Of a DNA stretch of 64,000 bases, positions 31,788 to 39,770 are shown piece after piece. The DNA is from an uncultured Bacilli bacterium. GTDB lineage: Bacteria; Bacillota_I; Bacilli_A; RF39; UBA660. Location of the stretch: NCBI GenBank assembly GCA_944363635.1, contig CALVUP010000003.1, positions 1-64,000 of the forward strand, written 5' to 3'. Made by a program: the position numbers and the translations under genes. The notes beneath the pieces were generated by a model. The model was not told the DNA's origin. It searched no databases and saw nothing but the letters and a program-made list of their open reading frames with translations. Numbering within the stretch: position 1 is the stretch's first letter; the number at the start of each line of letters is the position of its first letter.

Positions 31788-32488
31788 ACATAGTCTATAT
31801 AATTATTAATTTTTGATGCCCAAGCTGTGCTTTCGGCATAAAACGGATTTATGTTTTCAGGTGTTGTTAATCCTTTTGAATAATAATTATTATATAGAAG
31901 ATCTAAATAAGACTTTATGCCCTCATCAAGAGTTGCATACCCTTGATAACCATTACAGTTACCATTTCCTTTTATACCACCTACATTGTTACATGTCTGA
32001 ACTAGATTACTACAACTATAACGACAACCTGTCTCTTCAAGAACAATAGCAACCGCCAAATAAGGATCTAATCCAGTTTCTTTGGTATAATTAGCAAAAA
32101 GATAACCTTTATTTGTCAAGTTCGAAGAAAGAGATTTATTTAACTTATTTGTAAGCTCCGTCAAAGTAAGTCCATCATAAACTTTTTCCTCTACCAAGAT
32201 TGCTTCTACAGGTTCTACAGTAGTTACATCACTCACCTGACTAACTACTTCTTCCTTAATAGAAGACTTTTCTTTCTTATTTGTTTCATCCTTTTCGGTA
32301 TTCTTAGAATCACCTGTATATGAAACGGCTTTTACTGAAGTAGATAATAAAAAATTATCATGTTCAGTTGAAGTTGTTTTTTCATCTACAAGATCAGTAT
32401 ATGATCCTTTATAAACAACTAGTAGACTCATCAGCAATAGAAGAATTCCTATTACCTTAAGAGTCTTCTTCGACTGTTCTATTTCCAT
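31775..32488 (-). CDS. Membrane-anchored glucosaminidase-like (lysozyme-fold) protein
   Basis: 237 aa. Membrane segment at about residues 11-27, then a Ser/Thr/Lys/Glu linker of about 90 residues and a C-terminal domain of about 120. That domain shows KGYLFANYTKETGLDP, the candidate catalytic Glu in AIVLEETGCRYSC, NNVGGIKG, YATLDEGIKSYLDLL and WASKIN, the layout of GH73/lysozyme-like N-acetylglucosaminidases. Four Cys may form disulfides. It probably cuts cell-wall glycan outside the membrane. Start chosen at ATG with AAGGT at 9 nt. Divergent from gpsA. Confidence 0.78.
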   Translation of the reverse strand: MEIEQSKKTLKVIGILLLLMSLLVVYKGSYTDLVDEKTTSTEHDNFLLSTSVKAVSYTGDSKNTEKDETNKKEKSSIKEEVVSQVSDVTTVEPVEAILVEEKVYDGLTLTELTNKLNKSLSSNLTNKGYLFANYTKETGLDPYLAVAIVLEETGCRYSCSNLVQTCNNVGGIKGNGNCNGYQGYATLDEGIKSYLDLLYNNYYSKGLTTPENINPFYAESTAWASKINNYIDYVKSK

Positions 32489-32523
32489 ATTCACCATACC
32501 TTTTTTACCTGAAAACAGTATCT

Positions 32524-32552
32524 ATTATAACAAAGATACCTATATAAGTCAA
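32524..32552 (-). promoter_or_regulatory. Promoter of the glucosaminidase-like gene
   Basis: Minus strand TTGACT (32547-32552), 17 bp, TATAAT (32524-32529). Confidence 0.85.
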
Positions 32553-32607
32553 ATTTGCAACAAATTTCGACATGTGTTAAAATTTATATAGAAACTTGGA
32601 GGGAATT

Positions 32608-33582
32608 ATGAAAGTTACAATTATAGGTGGTGGAGCATATGCATTAGGTTTATCCTTTATGTTCCATGAAAACACAAACGAAATTACAATTTATAGTAAA
32701 GTAAAAGAAGAAATTGAAGTATTAAAAAAATATAGAAAAAACGATCAATATCTAAAAGATATTATAATTTATGATGATATTTTGCTTACAACAAACTTAG
32801 AAGAAGCGATTACAGACAGTGATTTAATTGTAATTGCTGTTGCAACAAGATATATAGAAAGCATATGTCAAGAAATTCGAAAGTATTATCAAAAACAACA
32901 TTTATTAATTGCATCCAAAGGTATTGATCAAAACAAATTGCTTTTTGCCAGCAACATTGTAAAATCTATCATAAATACTGATCGCATTGCGGTCATATCT
33001 GGACCTACTTTCGCTATGGATTTAGCGAACAAACAAATTTGTGGTTTAGCTCTTGCTAGTCATAACCAAGAAACAACCTATGTGGTAAAAACAACTTTAG
33101 AAAATCATTATTTAAAATTAAGAGCAACTACAGATATGTTAGGAATTGAACTTTGTGGATCTATTAAAAATGTTTTGGCTTTAGCAGCTGGTATGTTAGA
33201 AGGACTAAAAACCTCTCAATCTACAAAAGCGATGTTTTTAACCGAATCTTTACACGATGTAAAATATTTAATTAAAAAATTAGGAGGCGATGGAAATACC
33301 ATCCTTTCCTTCGCTGGCTTTGGCGATATTTTACTAACTTGTACATCTACCAATAGTCGAAACTTTTCTTTTGGTAAAAAAATTGGTGAAAAACAAAGTA
33401 AAGAAGACCTGGACCAATATTTAAAAACACATACTGTGGAAGGTGTTTACACTTTAAAATCATTATCCAATCTATTAGAGCAAGAAAGAATCGAGCTTCC
33501 AATTATTAGCTTAATTTATGAAATTGTATTTCGAAATGCCAATCCTGAACAATTACTTGAATTTTTAATTCAAAAAAAATAG
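32608..33582 (+). CDS. gpsA: Glycerol-3-phosphate dehydrogenase [NAD(P)+]
   Basis: 324 aa from the ATG with GGAGG 5 nt upstream. Rossmann motif IIGGGAYALGL, an ISGPTFAMDLANK motif, catalytic Lys in CGSIKNVLALAAGM, and GFGDILLTCTS with SRNFSFGKKIG, all standard for GpsA. It reduces dihydroxyacetone phosphate to sn-glycerol 3-phosphate for membrane lipids. It is one of few plus-strand genes, converging on serS with a shared terminator. Confidence 0.96.
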   Translation: MKVTIIGGGAYALGLSFMFHENTNEITIYSKVKEEIEVLKKYRKNDQYLKDIIIYDDILLTTNLEEAITDSDLIVIAVATRYIESICQEIRKYYQKQHLLIASKGIDQNKLLFASNIVKSIINTDRIAVISGPTFAMDLANKQICGLALASHNQETTYVVKTTLENHYLKLRATTDMLGIELCGSIKNVLALAAGMLEGLKTSQSTKAMFLTESLHDVKYLIKKLGGDGNTILSFAGFGDILLTCTSTNSRNFSFGKKIGEKQSKEDLDQYLKTHTVEGVYTLKSLSNLLEQERIELPIISLIYEIVFRNANPEQLLEFLIQKK

Positions 33583-33608
33583 AAGTTATTTTTTCACTTC
33601 TATTTTTT
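33574..33608. terminator. Bidirectional terminator between gpsA and serS, containing both stop codons
   Basis: 13-bp stem AAAAAATAGAAGT / ACTTCTATTTTTT with a 9-nt loop, T-runs on both strands. The gpsA TAG (33580-33582) and serS TAA (33586-33588) lie inside. Confidence 0.9.
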
Positions 33609-34872
33609 CTTTTCCTCCCATATAAGGTTGTAAAACTTTTGGAATCTTGATCGATCCATCTTCTTGATAATTATTTTCAACAAGAGCAATCAATCCTCTA
33701 GGAGAAGCTACAACTGTGTTGTTTAAAGTATGCAAATAATAAGTTCCCTTCTCTCCCTTTGTACGAACACCTAAACGTCTCGCTTGTGCATCGCCTAGAT
33801 TAGAACAACTAGCAACTTCAAAATATTTCTTTTGCCTTGGAGACCAAGCTTCAATATCGCAAGATTTTACTTTTAAATCCGCTAAATCACCACTACAACA
33901 TTCAAGTTGACGAACTGGAATATCGAAATTTCTAAAAATTTCCACCGTATATTTCCACATTTTTTCATACCAATCCATTGATTCTTCTGGTTCACAAATA
34001 ACAATCATCTCTTGTTTTTCAAATTGATGAACACGGTAAAGACCTCTTTCCTCAAGACCATGGGAACCACCTTCTTTTCTAAAACATGGAGAATAGCTTG
34101 TCATTTGAATAGGCAATTCTTCTTTTTTTAGAATCTGATCTTTAAATTTACCAATCATAGAATGTTCAGAAGTTCCAATTAAATATAAATCTTCTCCTTC
34201 AATTTTATACATCATAGCTTCCATTTCTGGGAAAGACATAACACCAGTTACTACATCCCCATGAATCATAAATGGTGGTATAGCATAAGTAAAACCATGA
34301 TCGATCATAAAATCTCTAGCATAAGCAAGCATAGCTTCATGAAGCCTTGCAATATCACCAAGCAAGTAATAAAACCCTTGACCACTTGTTCTTCCTGCAG
34401 CTTCTTTATCCATACCATTTACCCTTGCAATAATATCCGCATGATATGGAATTTCATAAGTAGGAACTACTGGTTCTCCAAATCGTTCAACTTCTACATT
34501 TTCGGAATCATCATGACCAATAGGAACCGATGGATCCATGATATTAGGAATTACCATCATAATTTCTTTAATTCTTTTACCTGTTTCTTCTTGTATACTT
34601 TCTAAAGAAGCAATCTCATCTGCCATTTCTTTTATCTTTGCTTTTACTTGTTCTGCTTCTTCCTTTTTCCCCTCTTGCATTAGTTTTCCAATTTCAGAAC
34701 TCTTTTTATTTTTATCCGCTTTTAATTGATCCGCTTTCGTTTGTGCTTCTCGAACTTTTATATCAAGTTCATACACCTCATCCACTAAAGGTAATTTTTC
34801 ATCTTGAAATTTGTTTTTAATGTTTTCCTTTACCAAATTTCTATTTTCTCTTATTAATTTAATATCAATCAT
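33586..34872 (-). CDS. serS: Seryl-tRNA synthetase
   Basis: 428 aa. N-terminal antiparallel coiled coil (about residues 25-100) that holds the tRNA-Ser long arm, then the class II core: motif 2 (SPCFRKEGGSHGLEERGLYRVHQF landmarks FRKE and RVHQF), QARRLGVR and motif 3 (LNNTVVASPRGLIALVEN). It charges tRNA-Ser with serine. It is the second gene behind a serine T-box leader, so transcription should rise when tRNA-Ser is uncharged. SD AGGAGG is present before the ATG. Confidence 0.97.
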   Translation of the reverse strand: MIDIKLIRENRNLVKENIKNKFQDEKLPLVDEVYELDIKVREAQTKADQLKADKNKKSSEIGKLMQEGKKEEAEQVKAKIKEMADEIASLESIQEETGKRIKEIMMVIPNIMDPSVPIGHDDSENVEVERFGEPVVPTYEIPYHADIIARVNGMDKEAAGRTSGQGFYYLLGDIARLHEAMLAYARDFMIDHGFTYAIPPFMIHGDVVTGVMSFPEMEAMMYKIEGEDLYLIGTSEHSMIGKFKDQILKKEELPIQMTSYSPCFRKEGGSHGLEERGLYRVHQFEKQEMIVICEPEESMDWYEKMWKYTVEIFRNFDIPVRQLECCSGDLADLKVKSCDIEAWSPRQKKYFEVASCSNLGDAQARRLGVRTKGEKGTYYLHTLNNTVVASPRGLIALVENNYQEDGSIKIPKVLQPYMGGKEKIEVKK

Positions 34873-34881
34873 ATTATCCTC

Positions 34882-35112
34882 CTATTTATTTTTACTTTCA
34901 ATATTTTGTAGTTCAAATCTATATTTTTGCCCGTTTTTATTAATTTCCTCTAAAAACATATCATAGGGTCTACACCATAATTTACAATCTTCATATAAAG
35001 CGCGATATGCAACCATCTTTTCGTGTGTTTCACTATGATAGATAATATCCTCTACTCTATAAAAATCCCCTTTATAATGCTTATAGATTCCTCCTATTTT
35101 TAAAGTGTTCAT
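34882..35112 (-). CDS. DUF1653 domain protein, first gene of the T-box-serS operon
   Basis: 76 aa from the ATG preceded by AAAGGAG. The DUF1653 core is clear: GGIYKHYKGDFYRVEDII, then HSETHEKMVAYRALYED and LWCRPYDMFLEEI. This small beta-rich fold is common in bacteria and lacks an assigned function. Its place between the serine T-box and serS is notable, since it would be co-induced by serine-tRNA starvation. Family call from pattern; role unknown. Confidence 0.8.
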   Translation of the reverse strand: MNTLKIGGIYKHYKGDFYRVEDIIYHSETHEKMVAYRALYEDCKLWCRPYDMFLEEINKNGQKYRFELQNIESKNK

Positions 35113-35128
35113 AAAATTCTCCTTTCCA

Positions 35129-35320
35129 AAACAAAAAGGATGCCTACCAGGAGTGCATAAGCACGGTACCATCCTTTGTTTTACTCACTTAAATAACGGA
35201 ATGATTTCCGGACTCGATTAAAGTCTCTAAAGAGTAGATAAGCAATCTTTTATATTAGTTTCCACCAACCACTAATTCTCTATAAATAAAAAGGGTTGCT
35301 ATTGTCTCTTATCACTGATT
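35129..35320 (-). promoter_or_regulatory. T-box riboswitch, serine specific (UCU specifier), controlling DUF1653-serS
   Basis: Minus-strand leader. Stem I begins near AGTGATAAG (35308-35316). AAGAG pairs with CTCTT and GCAA with TTGC, leaving a specifier loop with TCT (35236-35238) followed by a purine, a Ser codon. The apical GGTTGGTGGAAAC is typical of T-box stem I. The T-box sequence TGGTACCGTG (35162-35171) follows. The terminator pairs CATCCTTT with AAAGGATG (35170-35177 and 35135-35142) and ends in T5; the same 5' arm can form the antiterminator. Uncharged tRNA-Ser should favour read-through. Confidence 0.92.
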
Positions 35321-35329
35321 TATAAGATA

Positions 35330-35358
35330 ATTATAAAATATTTTTTTTGTTTAGTAAA
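35330..35358 (-). promoter_or_regulatory. Promoter of the T-box-DUF1653-serS transcript
   Basis: Minus strand TTTACT (35353-35358), 17 bp, TATAAT (35330-35335), just before stem I. Confidence 0.7.
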
Positions 35359-35366
35359 TAGATTTT

Positions 35367-35578
35367 TTATTTTTTACTTACTGATTTTTTAAACTCTATA
35401 AAGCAATTAATCAAATGATGGACCTTTGAATAATCGATTTTATTATAATCTCGTACTTTTTTAACAGGTCAAATAAACCATGAAGTTTTTGATCGGTATA
35501 AAGCTGAAAAGCTTCATGTATGGCTTAATTGACTTGATCATATAAAATGGCTTTACTCACTTTTCCTAAGCCTAGCAT
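35367..35578 (-). pseudogene. Degraded small gene between spoVS and the serS leader
   Basis: Reading from ATG at 35578, a coding-like frame (MLGLGKVSKAILYDQVN) meets an in-frame TAA, then continues AIHEAFQLYTDQKLHGLFDLLKK. At an A6 run it must shift frame to go on as VRDYNKIDYSKVHHLI...FIEFKKSVSKK and stop at 35367. One nonsense plus one homopolymer indel, and no SD, suggest decay of a helical protein of about 70 residues. The original family is not recognised. A non-coding interpretation is possible. The rest of 35.34-35.63 kb holds only the serS promoter and spoVS terminator. Confidence 0.5.
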
Positions 35579-35604
35579 AAAATACTGTTTTTAAAAAAGC
35601 AAAG

Positions 35605-35624
35605 AAAAAAGCGTTTTTCACGCT
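35605..35624 (-). terminator. Terminator of spoVS
   Basis: Minus-strand stem AGCGT / ACGCT, loop GAAAA, then T6, right after the spoVS stop. Confidence 0.8.
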
Positions 35625-35626
35625 TA

Positions 35627-35887
35627 CTATCGAGATTCAATAATTAATTTTATTGCTGTTCTTTCCTCACCATCAATATTAATATCCGTAAAAGCTGGTA
35701 TACAAATTAAATTTTTACCTGATGGAGCCACAAACCCTCTTGCAATACAAACAGCCTTAATTGCTTGGTTTATTGCTCCTGCTCCTACTGCTTGAATTTC
35801 TACACTCCCCTTTTCTCTAAATATATTAGCTAAAGCCCCCGCTACACTATTTGGATTTGACTTTGATCGTACTTTTAATGTTTCCAT
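35627..35887 (-). CDS. spoVS: Stage V sporulation protein S
   Basis: 86 aa, the exact SpoVS size, alignable end to end with the B. subtilis protein from memory: LKVRSKSNPNSVAGALA, EIQAVGAGAINQAIKAV, ARGFVAPSGKNLICIPAF and DGEERTAIKLI. SpoVS is a small Alba-like nucleic-acid-binding protein needed for normal spore coat and cortex development; homologues also occur in some non-sporulating bacteria. SD GAAAGG before the ATG. Single gene with terminator. A TATAAT-like -10 lies about 25 bp upstream but its -35 is unclear. Confidence 0.96.
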   Translation of the reverse strand: METLKVRSKSNPNSVAGALANIFREKGSVEIQAVGAGAINQAIKAVCIARGFVAPSGKNLICIPAFTDINIDGEERTAIKLIIESR

Positions 35888-35939
35888 AAATATTTCATTC
35901 CTTTCTAATTCATTATATTAAAAAGCAAACGAAAAAGAA

Positions 35940-35960
35940 CAAAAAAAAGACTAAAAGTCT
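35940..35960 (-). terminator. Terminator containing a stop codon
   Basis: Minus-strand stem AGACT / AGTCT, loop TTT, then T8. The TAG stop of the Pro/Thr-rich protein is in the loop and stem. Confidence 0.82.
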
Positions 35961-36913
35961 AATACTTCTATGTCTTTATCTTCTACTAATTTAGCCTCTT
36001 GATATTTTGGTTGCTCTTGTTGATTCACAGCTGGTATTTCAGTCGTTTTTTCCGCAGGCGTTTCAGTTTCTACTGCAGGTGTTTCTGGTTTTGCCGTTTC
36101 TTGAATCACCGGAATGGTCTGTGTTTTATCAAGAGGATTTGCTCCACCATAGATTTGATGTGCTGTTTCTTCTTTTGGAAGATCAACTGCAGGGCTTGCT
36201 CCTCCATAGATTGTTGGTGCAGGCTCTTCTTGTACAGATGGCTGCATGTCTACTACTGGTGAAGTTGTTTCTTCCGTTGTAGATACACTAGGTTCAACAA
36301 TTGGAATATTATTTTCTTCTTGCATATTGACACTGGTAGTAGAATCTACAGAAACAGGTTCTATAACAGGTTGTACTACATCACTCGTAGTTGTATTTTC
36401 AACGGAGCTTTCAGCAATGGCTGATGCTGCTAAAGAAGCATCAGGTGTAGATTGTATATTGCTATCAACAGGTGCAACTGGATCTACATTTACAGGTTCT
36501 ATCGTTGGTTGAATAGGTGTTACATCTACTGGAGAAGGATTTGCTTGGAAATCGCTTGGATTTGGTTGAACGGTATTCATTGTATTACTAGGTTGTTCAA
36601 CAGCTGTAGGTGTTACATCAGGAACAACTGGATTTGTCGCATAATTAACTGGTTCAGATACACCCATATTAGGATCATTGGTAAAAGTAGGTGCATTTGT
36701 TTGAGCTATACCAACATTTGCATTCATACTTGGATCTGAAAAATTAGGTGTCACATCCGTAGTAACAACATCCTCCTTTTTTGGTTTTTTCTTATGACCA
36801 GAGGCTATAAACAAGATAAGAGCTAGTAATAGTAATACAACCCCTCCTGCAATCAATAAACCAGGTAAAGTCGTAAACCAATTTATATCAAAATTAAATG
36901 CGCATATATACAT
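35951..36913 (-). CDS. Single-pass membrane protein with long Pro/Thr/Val/Glu-rich tail
   Basis: 320 aa. Membrane segment at about residues 16-38, a basic KKKPKKE stop-transfer, then about 275 residues of low complexity rich in Pro, Thr, Val, Glu and Asn. Two copies of IYGGA(S/N)P (about 236 and 258) stand out in the tail, as do repeated VEP/VDP motifs. Positive residues after the membrane segment suggest the tail is cytoplasmic. No enzyme motif. It could be a scaffold. Clear promoter; single gene. Confidence 0.7.
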   Translation of the reverse strand: MYICAFNFDINWFTTLPGLLIAGGVVLLLLALILFIASGHKKKPKKEDVVTTDVTPNFSDPSMNANVGIAQTNAPTFTNDPNMGVSEPVNYATNPVVPDVTPTAVEQPSNTMNTVQPNPSDFQANPSPVDVTPIQPTIEPVNVDPVAPVDSNIQSTPDASLAASAIAESSVENTTTSDVVQPVIEPVSVDSTTSVNMQEENNIPIVEPSVSTTEETTSPVVDMQPSVQEEPAPTIYGGASPAVDLPKEETAHQIYGGANPLDKTQTIPVIQETAKPETPAVETETPAEKTTEIPAVNQQEQPKYQEAKLVEDKDIEVLDF

Positions 36914-36944
36914 AAATACATCTCCCTTATTTTATTCTATTTTT

Positions 36945-36973
36945 ATAATAACAAATTTTTACTATAAAATCAA
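36945..36973 (-). promoter_or_regulatory. Promoter of the Pro/Thr-rich membrane protein
   Basis: Minus strand TTGATT (36968-36973), 17 bp, TATTAT (36945-36950). The -35 overlaps the stop codon of the RluA-family gene. Confidence 0.7.
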
Positions 36974-37644
36974 TCCTTTTTTAAAAGGCTAAACTGATTA
37001 AACACCCCATAATGAGGGATATTTTTAAAACCCATCATCTCTTTTTTTATGGGATGTAAAAATGACAGTTCATATGCATAAAGAGCTATTTGTTGCTTAT
37101 TTTGTTCACCATATCTTTGATCCCCATATAATGGATGCTTTCTATTTTGCAATTGAATTCGAATTTGATGATGTCTTCCAGTTTTCAAATTGATTTCCAA
37201 CAAAGACAACTGATTTTTTTCTTCTAATACTTTGTAAGACAATTCGGCGTATTTTCCTTCCTTTTCATTTGTAATTACAGCATTAAAAGAATGATCTTTT
37301 TTGATATAATCAATCAACTTCCCATTTTTTTCTTTAAAAATTCCTTGTACAACCGCTAAATACTTTTTATGAAATTGATGCTCTTGGATTTGTCTTGTCA
37401 ATCGACTCGCAGCTTTAGAAGTTTTTGCAAAAACCATAATGCCCCCAACAGGTCGATCCAAACGATGCACCAGTCCTACATAAACATTCCCTGGTTTTTT
37501 ATATTTTTCTTTAATATAAGCCTTAACAAGTGACAACATGTCAGGATCATGACTACGATCTTCCTGAGAAGGAACATTGCAAGGTTTTTCTACTACTATA
37601 ATATGATTATCTTCATAAAATATATTTAAATTATTTGCTTTCAT
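36970..37644 (-). CDS. RluA-family pseudouridine synthase
   Basis: 224 aa from the ATG that overlaps the upstream methyltransferase gene by 14 nt; an ATG three codons earlier is possible. Motifs: NIFYEDNHIIVVEKP, catalytic Asp in GLVHRLDRPVGGIMVFAKT, and LKTGRHHQIRIQL. No S4 domain, so it is the short RluA/TruC-like class that modifies rRNA or tRNA. The exact target cannot be told. Coupled to a methyltransferase gene, which suggests a shared RNA-modification role. Confidence 0.9.
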   Translation of the reverse strand: MKANNLNIFYEDNHIIVVEKPCNVPSQEDRSHDPDMLSLVKAYIKEKYKKPGNVYVGLVHRLDRPVGGIMVFAKTSKAASRLTRQIQEHQFHKKYLAVVQGIFKEKNGKLIDYIKKDHSFNAVITNEKEGKYAELSYKVLEEKNQLSLLEINLKTGRHHQIRIQLQNRKHPLYGDQRYGEQNKQQIALYAYELSFLHPIKKEMMGFKNIPHYGVFNQFSLLKKD

Positions 37645-38497
37645 AACGTCCATATATACCACAAGGTAAAACCAGATTCTTATTTTTTATAGGCAATCCT
37701 AATTCCCCTGTTGTAATTTCTCCATCATATTTATTTCCCATAGCAAGCTTTAATAAATTTCCAAGCACACTACTTGAAAGTCCAGTTGTATAAGAATTAA
37801 TAATAAAGAACAATGGATCATCCACTAATAATTCCATACATAAATCAATAAGCTCAGCCAAATTCTTTTCAATATTCCATACCTCACCATTGCTTCCTCT
37901 TCCATAACTAGGAGGATCCATAACAATAGCCTCATATTTATGTCCTCGTCTAATTTCTCTTTTTACAAATTTAATTACATCATCAACAATATAACGAATA
38001 GGACGATCAGATAAACCAGAAGCTGCTGCATTTTCTTTTGCCCAGTCCACCATACCACGAGAAGAATCCACATGAACGACACTCGCTCCAGCATATAAAC
38101 AAGCAACGCTTGCACCTCCCGTATATGCAAATAAATTTAAAACACGAATAGGACGATTGGCCTGTTGAATTTTATCTATCATAAAATCCCAATTTACTGC
38201 TTGTTCTGGAAACAATCCCGTATGTTTAAATCCCATTTGTTTAATATTGAAAGTTAAATCTTTATAATGTACTTGCCAACGAGCGGGTGTTTTCTTTAAA
38301 TTTTCCCAATAACCACCACCAGATGTATTTCTATGATAATGGGCATGAATAAAATTATATTTATTAATCAAATGTCCATTATTCCATATGACTTGAGGAT
38401 CTGGTCTTAATAAGAAAACAGTATTCCATCTTTCTAGTTTTTCACCACTGGAAGCATCTATAACCTCAAATTCTTTCCAATTCTTTGCTAAATCCAT
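37631..38497 (-). CDS. Class I SAM-dependent methyltransferase (RlmI/RlmK-like)
   Basis: 288 aa from the ATG preceded by GGTGAT. SAM-binding VLNLFAYTGGASVACLYAGA (about residues 117-136), the acidic HVDSS after strand 2, and the catalytic-type MDPPSYGRG motif with INSYTTG near the end. This pattern fits 23S rRNA m5C/m7G methyltransferases of the RlmI/RlmK/YwbD class, minus the N-terminal PUA domain. Target inferred as rRNA. Followed with overlap by an RluA-family gene. Confidence 0.87.
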   Translation of the reverse strand: MDLAKNWKEFEVIDASSGEKLERWNTVFLLRPDPQVIWNNGHLINKYNFIHAHYHRNTSGGGYWENLKKTPARWQVHYKDLTFNIKQMGFKHTGLFPEQAVNWDFMIDKIQQANRPIRVLNLFAYTGGASVACLYAGASVVHVDSSRGMVDWAKENAAASGLSDRPIRYIVDDVIKFVKREIRRGHKYEAIVMDPPSYGRGSNGEVWNIEKNLAELIDLCMELLVDDPLFFIINSYTTGLSSSVLGNLLKLAMGNKYDGEITTGELGLPIKNKNLVLPCGIYGRYESK

Positions 38498-38522
38498 ACT
38501 ATCACCAATTTCATTATAAAAC

Positions 38523-38558
38523 AAAAAAGAACGAAAAGCCATTAAAACTTTTTCGTTC
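38523..38558 (-). terminator. Terminator of the hydrolase-murF-ddl operon, stop codon in the loop
   Basis: Minus-strand stem GAACGAAAA / TTTTCGTTC, 12-nt loop, then T6. The ddl TAA at 38542-38544 is in the loop. Confidence 0.87.
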
Positions 38559-39759
38559 CTTTCATTCCTTTAAATCCATGTGAGAATCCTTGTAAAATAT
38601 TCGTCTCAAAAGAATGTGTTTTATGAATTCTTGTTTTATAATCTTTAATACCAATATTAATCATATCATCTAAAAGTTCTGTATATTCTTTTCCAATAGG
38701 TGCCCATAAATAGAAAGCTAAAGAACCAGGAATAGAATTAATTTCATTTACATAAGCCTTCTTTTCCTTGGTATCAACTAAAAAGTCAATACGACAAACC
38801 CCACTACTTCCAATAGCTTTAAAAGCAGCAAGAGCAGATTCACGCACTTGTTTTTCTAAAGCTTTTGTAAGATCAGCAGGAATCTTACGATCCGCAGCAG
38901 CCATACCTTTTGAAGCACTTTTCATAGTACCCTTTACAGGCATTTTTCCTTTAGCCTTACCTCCACCAATATATTTTTCTTCATAAGTTAAGAAATCTTC
39001 TTTAGAAATTACCTCTTCTATAGCACTTAACTCTTGATTTTTATAATTTCCAAGTACACTAATATTAACTTCTTTTAAATTTTTTACCAATTCTTCAACG
39101 ACAATTTTAGTATCATATTGAATGGCATCTTCAATACCTTCTATCAACTCTTCATCATTCTTTGCAGTAGCAATACCAACACTACTACCTAAAGTGGCAG
39201 GTTTAATGATTACAGGATATTTTAGGTTTTTATGAATTTTATCTAATACAGCTGCACTATCCAATTTATAGTCATTATCATAAAACCAAGTATAATTTTT
39301 AATTGGAATTCCTTCACTTTCAAAAACTTGTTTCATATAAACTTTATCCTGTCCAATTACAGAAGCATATACATTACTTCCTACATAAGGAATACCAATT
39401 GTTTGTAAATAACCTTGTAAGGTACCATCTTCTACATTCGTACCATGTACAATTGGAAAAGCAATATCAATTTCTTTTACGATACGCTTAAACAATCCCT
39501 TTGATTGTAAAACAAAAGCTCCATTTCTTTCATAAAGAACCACTTTCTTACAATATCTCTTAATCAAATCCATATCTTGATAATTTTCGATTTCCTTTAA
39601 TATTTCCCCTGTATACCACTGTCTATCTTTTGTAATATAAATGGGAATAATTTCATACTTTTCACTATCCATTTTATTCATCGCTTGAACAGCTGAGATA
39701 ATACTTACCTCATGTTCAACACTTTCTCCACCAAAAATAACACCAACTTTAATTTTCAT
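38542..39759 (-). CDS. ddl: D-alanine-D-alanine ligase
   Basis: 405 aa, longer than the typical 300-370. N-terminal VGVIFGGESVEHEVSIISA, the PIVHGTNVEDGTLQGYLQ region, ATP-grasp PVIIKPATLGSSVGI, VEELV, a Lys/Ala-rich segment (about residues 260-310) and FLVDTKEKKAYVNEINSIPGSLAF (landmarks DFLVD, NEINSIPG). It makes the D-Ala-D-Ala dipeptide that MurF adds next. The C-terminus extends about 45 residues past the core. SD AGGAGG overlaps the murF stop, so the two are coupled. Confidence 0.95.
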   Translation of the reverse strand: MKIKVGVIFGGESVEHEVSIISAVQAMNKMDSEKYEIIPIYITKDRQWYTGEILKEIENYQDMDLIKRYCKKVVLYERNGAFVLQSKGLFKRIVKEIDIAFPIVHGTNVEDGTLQGYLQTIGIPYVGSNVYASVIGQDKVYMKQVFESEGIPIKNYTWFYDNDYKLDSAAVLDKIHKNLKYPVIIKPATLGSSVGIATAKNDEELIEGIEDAIQYDTKIVVEELVKNLKEVNISVLGNYKNQELSAIEEVISKEDFLTYEEKYIGGGKAKGKMPVKGTMKSASKGMAAADRKIPADLTKALEKQVRESALAAFKAIGSSGVCRIDFLVDTKEKKAYVNEINSIPGSLAFYLWAPIGKEYTELLDDMINIGIKDYKTRIHKTHSFETNILQGFSHGFKGMKGTKKF

Positions 39760-39770
39760 ACTTTATCCTC

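Noticed and set aside
35440-35626. Possible structured RNA between spoVS and the serS promoter
   Set aside because: The stretch reads better as a decayed coding sequence plus the spoVS terminator; no conserved RNA motif found.
36246-36739. Long open frames on the plus strand opposite the Pro/Thr-rich membrane protein
   Set aside because: They mirror the low-complexity repeats of the minus-strand gene, have no SD, and the minus-strand gene has promoter, SD and terminator.
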